A model generated the notes under the pieces. That model made no database searches. It worked only from the letters and a program-made list of their open reading frames with translations, and was not told the origin of the DNA. The position numbers were made by a program, and so were the translations under genes. This document shows positions 5,001 to 7,202 of a stretch of 7,202 bases of DNA, piece after piece. Every line of letters starts with the position of its first letter. The first letter of the stretch is position 1. The DNA lies in NCBI GenBank assembly GCA_026713345.1, contig JAPOOQ010000661.1, forward strand, positions 1 through 7,202. Reading direction: 5' to 3'. The stretch is from Gemmatimonadota bacterium. GTDB taxonomy: Bacteria > Gemmatimonadota > Gemmatimonadetes > Longimicrobiales > Gaopeijiaceae.

Positions 5001-7202
5001 ATGAGCGGCGGTTTCGAGCGGCGCGACTTCCTGAAGGTGCTCGGCGTGACCGGTGCCGGTGCGGCCGTCACGGGCTGCGACACCGGCCAGGTCGAGCGGC
5101 TGATTCCGTATGTGACGCCCCCGGAGGAGATCACCCCCGGGGTGGCGACCTGGTACGCGTCGACCTGCGGCGAATGCGCGAGCGGGTGCGGGATCCGGGT
5201 GCGGACGAGGGAGGGCCGGGTGGTGATGGTCGAGGGCAACCCCGATCATCCGGTATCGGCCGGGGGTCTCTGCTCGCGCGGCGTCTCGGCGCTTCAGGGG
5301 CTCTACAATGCGGACAGGATCGCCACGCCGCTTCGCGCCGGAGCCGGCGGCTTCGAGGCGATCGGCTGGGACGAGGCGCTGGAACTCCTGGCCAGCCGGC
5401 TGGGCAGCGGTGGCCGGTCCCTCTTCCTGACCGGGCCAAAGGGGCCCACCGAGTCCACGCTCCTGGACGGGTTCGTGGAGGCGGTGGGGGGTCGGCGCGT
5501 GGTCTACGACGCCCTCGACGACTCGGCGCTCCGGTCCGCCGTCAACATCGCCTTCGGGGTGAACACGCTGCCCCGCTACGATATCGCGGCGGCCCGCTTC
5601 CTGGTGTCGTTCGGCGCCGACTTCCTCGAGACGTGGCTGTCGCCGGTGAAGTTCGCGGCCGACTTCGCGCGGATGCACGGGGTCGAGAACGGCGAGAAGG
5701 GCCGGTTCGTCTTCGTGGGTCCGCGCCTGTCGCTCACCGGACAGAACGCCGACGAGTGGATCCCGGCGCGGGCCGGTTCGGAAACCGCCATCGCGCTGGC
5801 GATCGCGGGCGAACTGGTGCGGCGCGGCGGCGACGCGGGCCCGTACAGCGATGTCGTCTCCGGCTACAGCCTGGAGGATGCGGCCGCGCAGGCCGGGGTG
5901 GAAGCCGAGGCGCTGTCCGCGCTCGCCGATCACTTCGCACAGGGCGATGCGCTCGCCCTCGGGCCCGGCCTCGCGGGGAACCACCAGGCGGCGACGGCGG
6001 CCAACCTGGCCGTGTTGATCCTCAATGCGGCGGCGGGCAGCCTCGGCAGCACCCTGCACATCGACGCCGCGTCCGACGGGGAGGCCTCCTCGTACGGCGG
6101 CCTCGCCAGCGCGATCGCGCAGATGGGCGCGGGGAACTACGGTGTGGCGGTGGTGTCGGGCGCGAATCCCGCCTACACCCTTCCCCCCGCCGCCGGGTTC
6201 GGCGACGCGTTCGGCGCGGTGCCCTTCAAGGTGGCCTTCGCCACGACCCTGGATGAAACGGCCGCGATGGCCGACCTGGTGCTCCCCGACGCCCACCCTC
6301 TCGAGTCCTGGGGCGACAGCCGCCCGGCGCCGGGGACGTACGCGGTGCGGCAGCCCGCCATGCGCCCGGTGCCGCTCTTCGACTCGCGCGCCATGGCGGA
6401 CGTGCTCCTGGAGACCGGGGAGCGGCTGGGCCACGATCCGGGCGCTGCCACCTTCCAGGAATACCTGCGCGGCGCCTTCGACCGGTGGCTCGCGGACGAG
6501 GGGATGCGCGCGGGGCTGGCCGGCGATTCGAACCGGCTGTGGCGCACCGCGCTGAGGACGGGGTCGGTGTCGCATGTGGACCTGTCCAACAAGATCACCG
6601 CGCTGCAGTCCCCCGTTACCGCGGTGGACTTCGACGCCCCGGGCGTTGCAGGGGGCGGCGAGGCCGCGGACGGCGCGCTGACGCTGCTGGTCTACCCGTC
6701 GTCCAGGTTCGGCGACGGCACCCACGCGAACCGGCCCTGGCTGCAGGAGCTGCCCGATCCCGTATCGAAGGTGATGTGGCACTCCTGGGTGGAGATGAAC
6801 CCGGCCACCGCCGAGCGGCTCGGCCTGCGGCAGGGCGACGTCGTGAGCGTGGCCACCGCCGAGGGGTCGGTCGAGGTCCCGGTGTGGGCCTATCCCGGCA
6901 TTCGGGAGGACGTGGTGGCGATCGCGATGGGCGGAGGCCACACGGATTACGGGCAGTTCGCCAACGGCAACGGCGTCAACCCCATGGGCCTTCTGCCCGC
7001 CGTCATGGATGGCGACTCGGGGGCGCTCTCGCTGCTGGCCGCCGGCGCGACAATCACGGCGACCGGGGCCTGGCAGCGTCTGGTCACGAACGAGGGTTCC
7101 AGCGACCAGGACAACCGCAACGTCACGCCCGCGGTCGCGCTGTCCGCGCTCGGCCATGCCGAAGAGGACGAGGAGCACGCCGCCGAGGGCGAGCACGGCC
7201 AG
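5001..7202 (+). CDS. actB: ActB, molybdopterin-oxidoreductase-like subunit of alternative complex III (3' end missing)
   Basis: The frame is open from ATG 5001 to the window edge, giving 734 residues. ActB normally joins a molybdopterin-oxidoreductase-fold domain to a C-terminal ferredoxin-like domain with several Fe-S clusters; only the first is in view. A twin-arginine leader has RRDFLK at 7-12, a short hydrophobic stretch and VTGC at 23-26. CGECASGC with C56, C59, C63 and then C91 in GGLCSRG forms a CX2CX3CX27C set. Later family marks are FGADFLETW (204-212), SGANP (386-390), a TTLDETAAMADLVLPDAHP segment (415-433) and a MopB C-terminal barrel-like region from W596 to about residue 652. 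I see no convincing molybdenum-ligand motif, consistent with ActB lacking the cofactor. A His/Glu-rich linker (718-734) runs to the edge. A probable GGGAG ribosome binding site sits ten bases upstream. Confidence 0.88.
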   Translation, partial: MSGGFERRDFLKVLGVTGAGAAVTGCDTGQVERLIPYVTPPEEITPGVATWYASTCGECASGCGIRVRTREGRVVMVEGNPDHPVSAGGLCSRGVSALQGLYNADRIATPLRAGAGGFEAIGWDEALELLASRLGSGGRSLFLTGPKGPTESTLLDGFVEAVGGRRVVYDALDDSALRSAVNIAFGVNTLPRYDIAAARFLVSFGADFLETWLSPVKFAADFARMHGVENGEKGRFVFVGPRLSLTGQNADEWIPARAGSETAIALAIAGELVRRGGDAGPYSDVVSGYSLEDAAAQAGVEAEALSALADHFAQGDALALGPGLAGNHQAATAANLAVLILNAAAGSLGSTLHIDAASDGEASSYGGLASAIAQMGAGNYGVAVVSGANPAYTLPPAAGFGDAFGAVPFKVAFATTLDETAAMADLVLPDAHPLESWGDSRPAPGTYAVRQPAMRPVPLFDSRAMADVLLETGERLGHDPGAATFQEYLRGAFDRWLADEGMRAGLAGDSNRLWRTALRTGSVSHVDLSNKITALQSPVTAVDFDAPGVAGGGEAADGALTLLVYPSSRFGDGTHANRPWLQELPDPVSKVMWHSWVEMNPATAERLGLRQGDVVSVATAEGSVEVPVWAYPGIREDVVAIAMGGGHTDYGQFANGNGVNPMGLLPAVMDGDSGALSLLAAGATITATGAWQRLVTNEGSSDQDNRNVTPAVALSALGHAEEDEEHAAEGEHGQ

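Noticed and set aside
4970..6256. A 428-codon plus-strand frame overlapping the start of actB.
   Set aside because: It is the shifted frame of actB; its product is almost all Arg and Gly. The frame from 5001 carries the Tat motif, cluster cysteines and oxidoreductase motifs and stays open to the edge.
4512..7196. An 894-codon open frame on the minus strand opposite actA and actB.
   Set aside because: It lies antisense to two well-recognised genes, its translation is rich in Arg, His, Gly and Pro with no known motif, and long antisense frames are expected in DNA with strong third-position G/C bias.

Overview
This very GC-rich window carries tightly packed genes on both strands with strong third-position G/C bias. 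The set suggests an aerobic bacterium of the Gemmatimonadota or a neighbouring phylum: a LuxC-type acyl-CoA reductase, a NatA/NatB-like ABC exporter, and the first two genes of an alternative complex III (ACIII) locus. The phylum is inferred from gene content and base composition; no rRNA gene is present to confirm it.

Layout. Bases 2-463 (+) are the 3' end of a LuxC-family acyl-CoA reductase. It converges on a 63-residue AbrB/SpoVT-type DNA-binding protein (703-512, -) that has no toxin partner nearby. A 216-bp divergent spacer (704-919) then leads into a two-gene ABC operon on the + strand: an ATPase with a C-terminal DUF4162-like tail (920-1858) and its ABC-2 permease (1855-3114), coupled by an ATGA overlap. 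This operon converges, with only 7 bp between stop codons, on a minus-strand pair: an uncharacterised 110-residue protein (4211-3879) followed 16 bp later by a class I glutamine amidotransferase (3862-3122). A 152-bp divergent spacer holds a good promoter candidate (TTGACA, 17 bp, TACCTT) facing right. It drives actA (pentaheme cytochrome c, about 4364-4936) and actB (5001 to the window end, still open at 734 codons).

How the genes work together. ActA and ActB are the electron-transfer arm of ACIII, a quinol:cytochrome c (or HiPIP) oxidoreductase that replaces the bc1 complex in many bacteria. ActB feeds on the membrane subunits ActC/ActF, which should lie just beyond the right edge, together with the C-terminal iron-sulfur half of ActB. 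The other genes look like unrelated housekeeping or accessory functions.

I see no new system, mobile element, CRISPR array or RNA gene. The points most worth a second look are: an intact cluster-type cysteine set in the ActB N-terminal domain; a combined Tat and lipobox leader on ActB; two mutually exclusive hairpins over the actB ribosome binding site; and a TACCTTCC element shared by two upstream regions.
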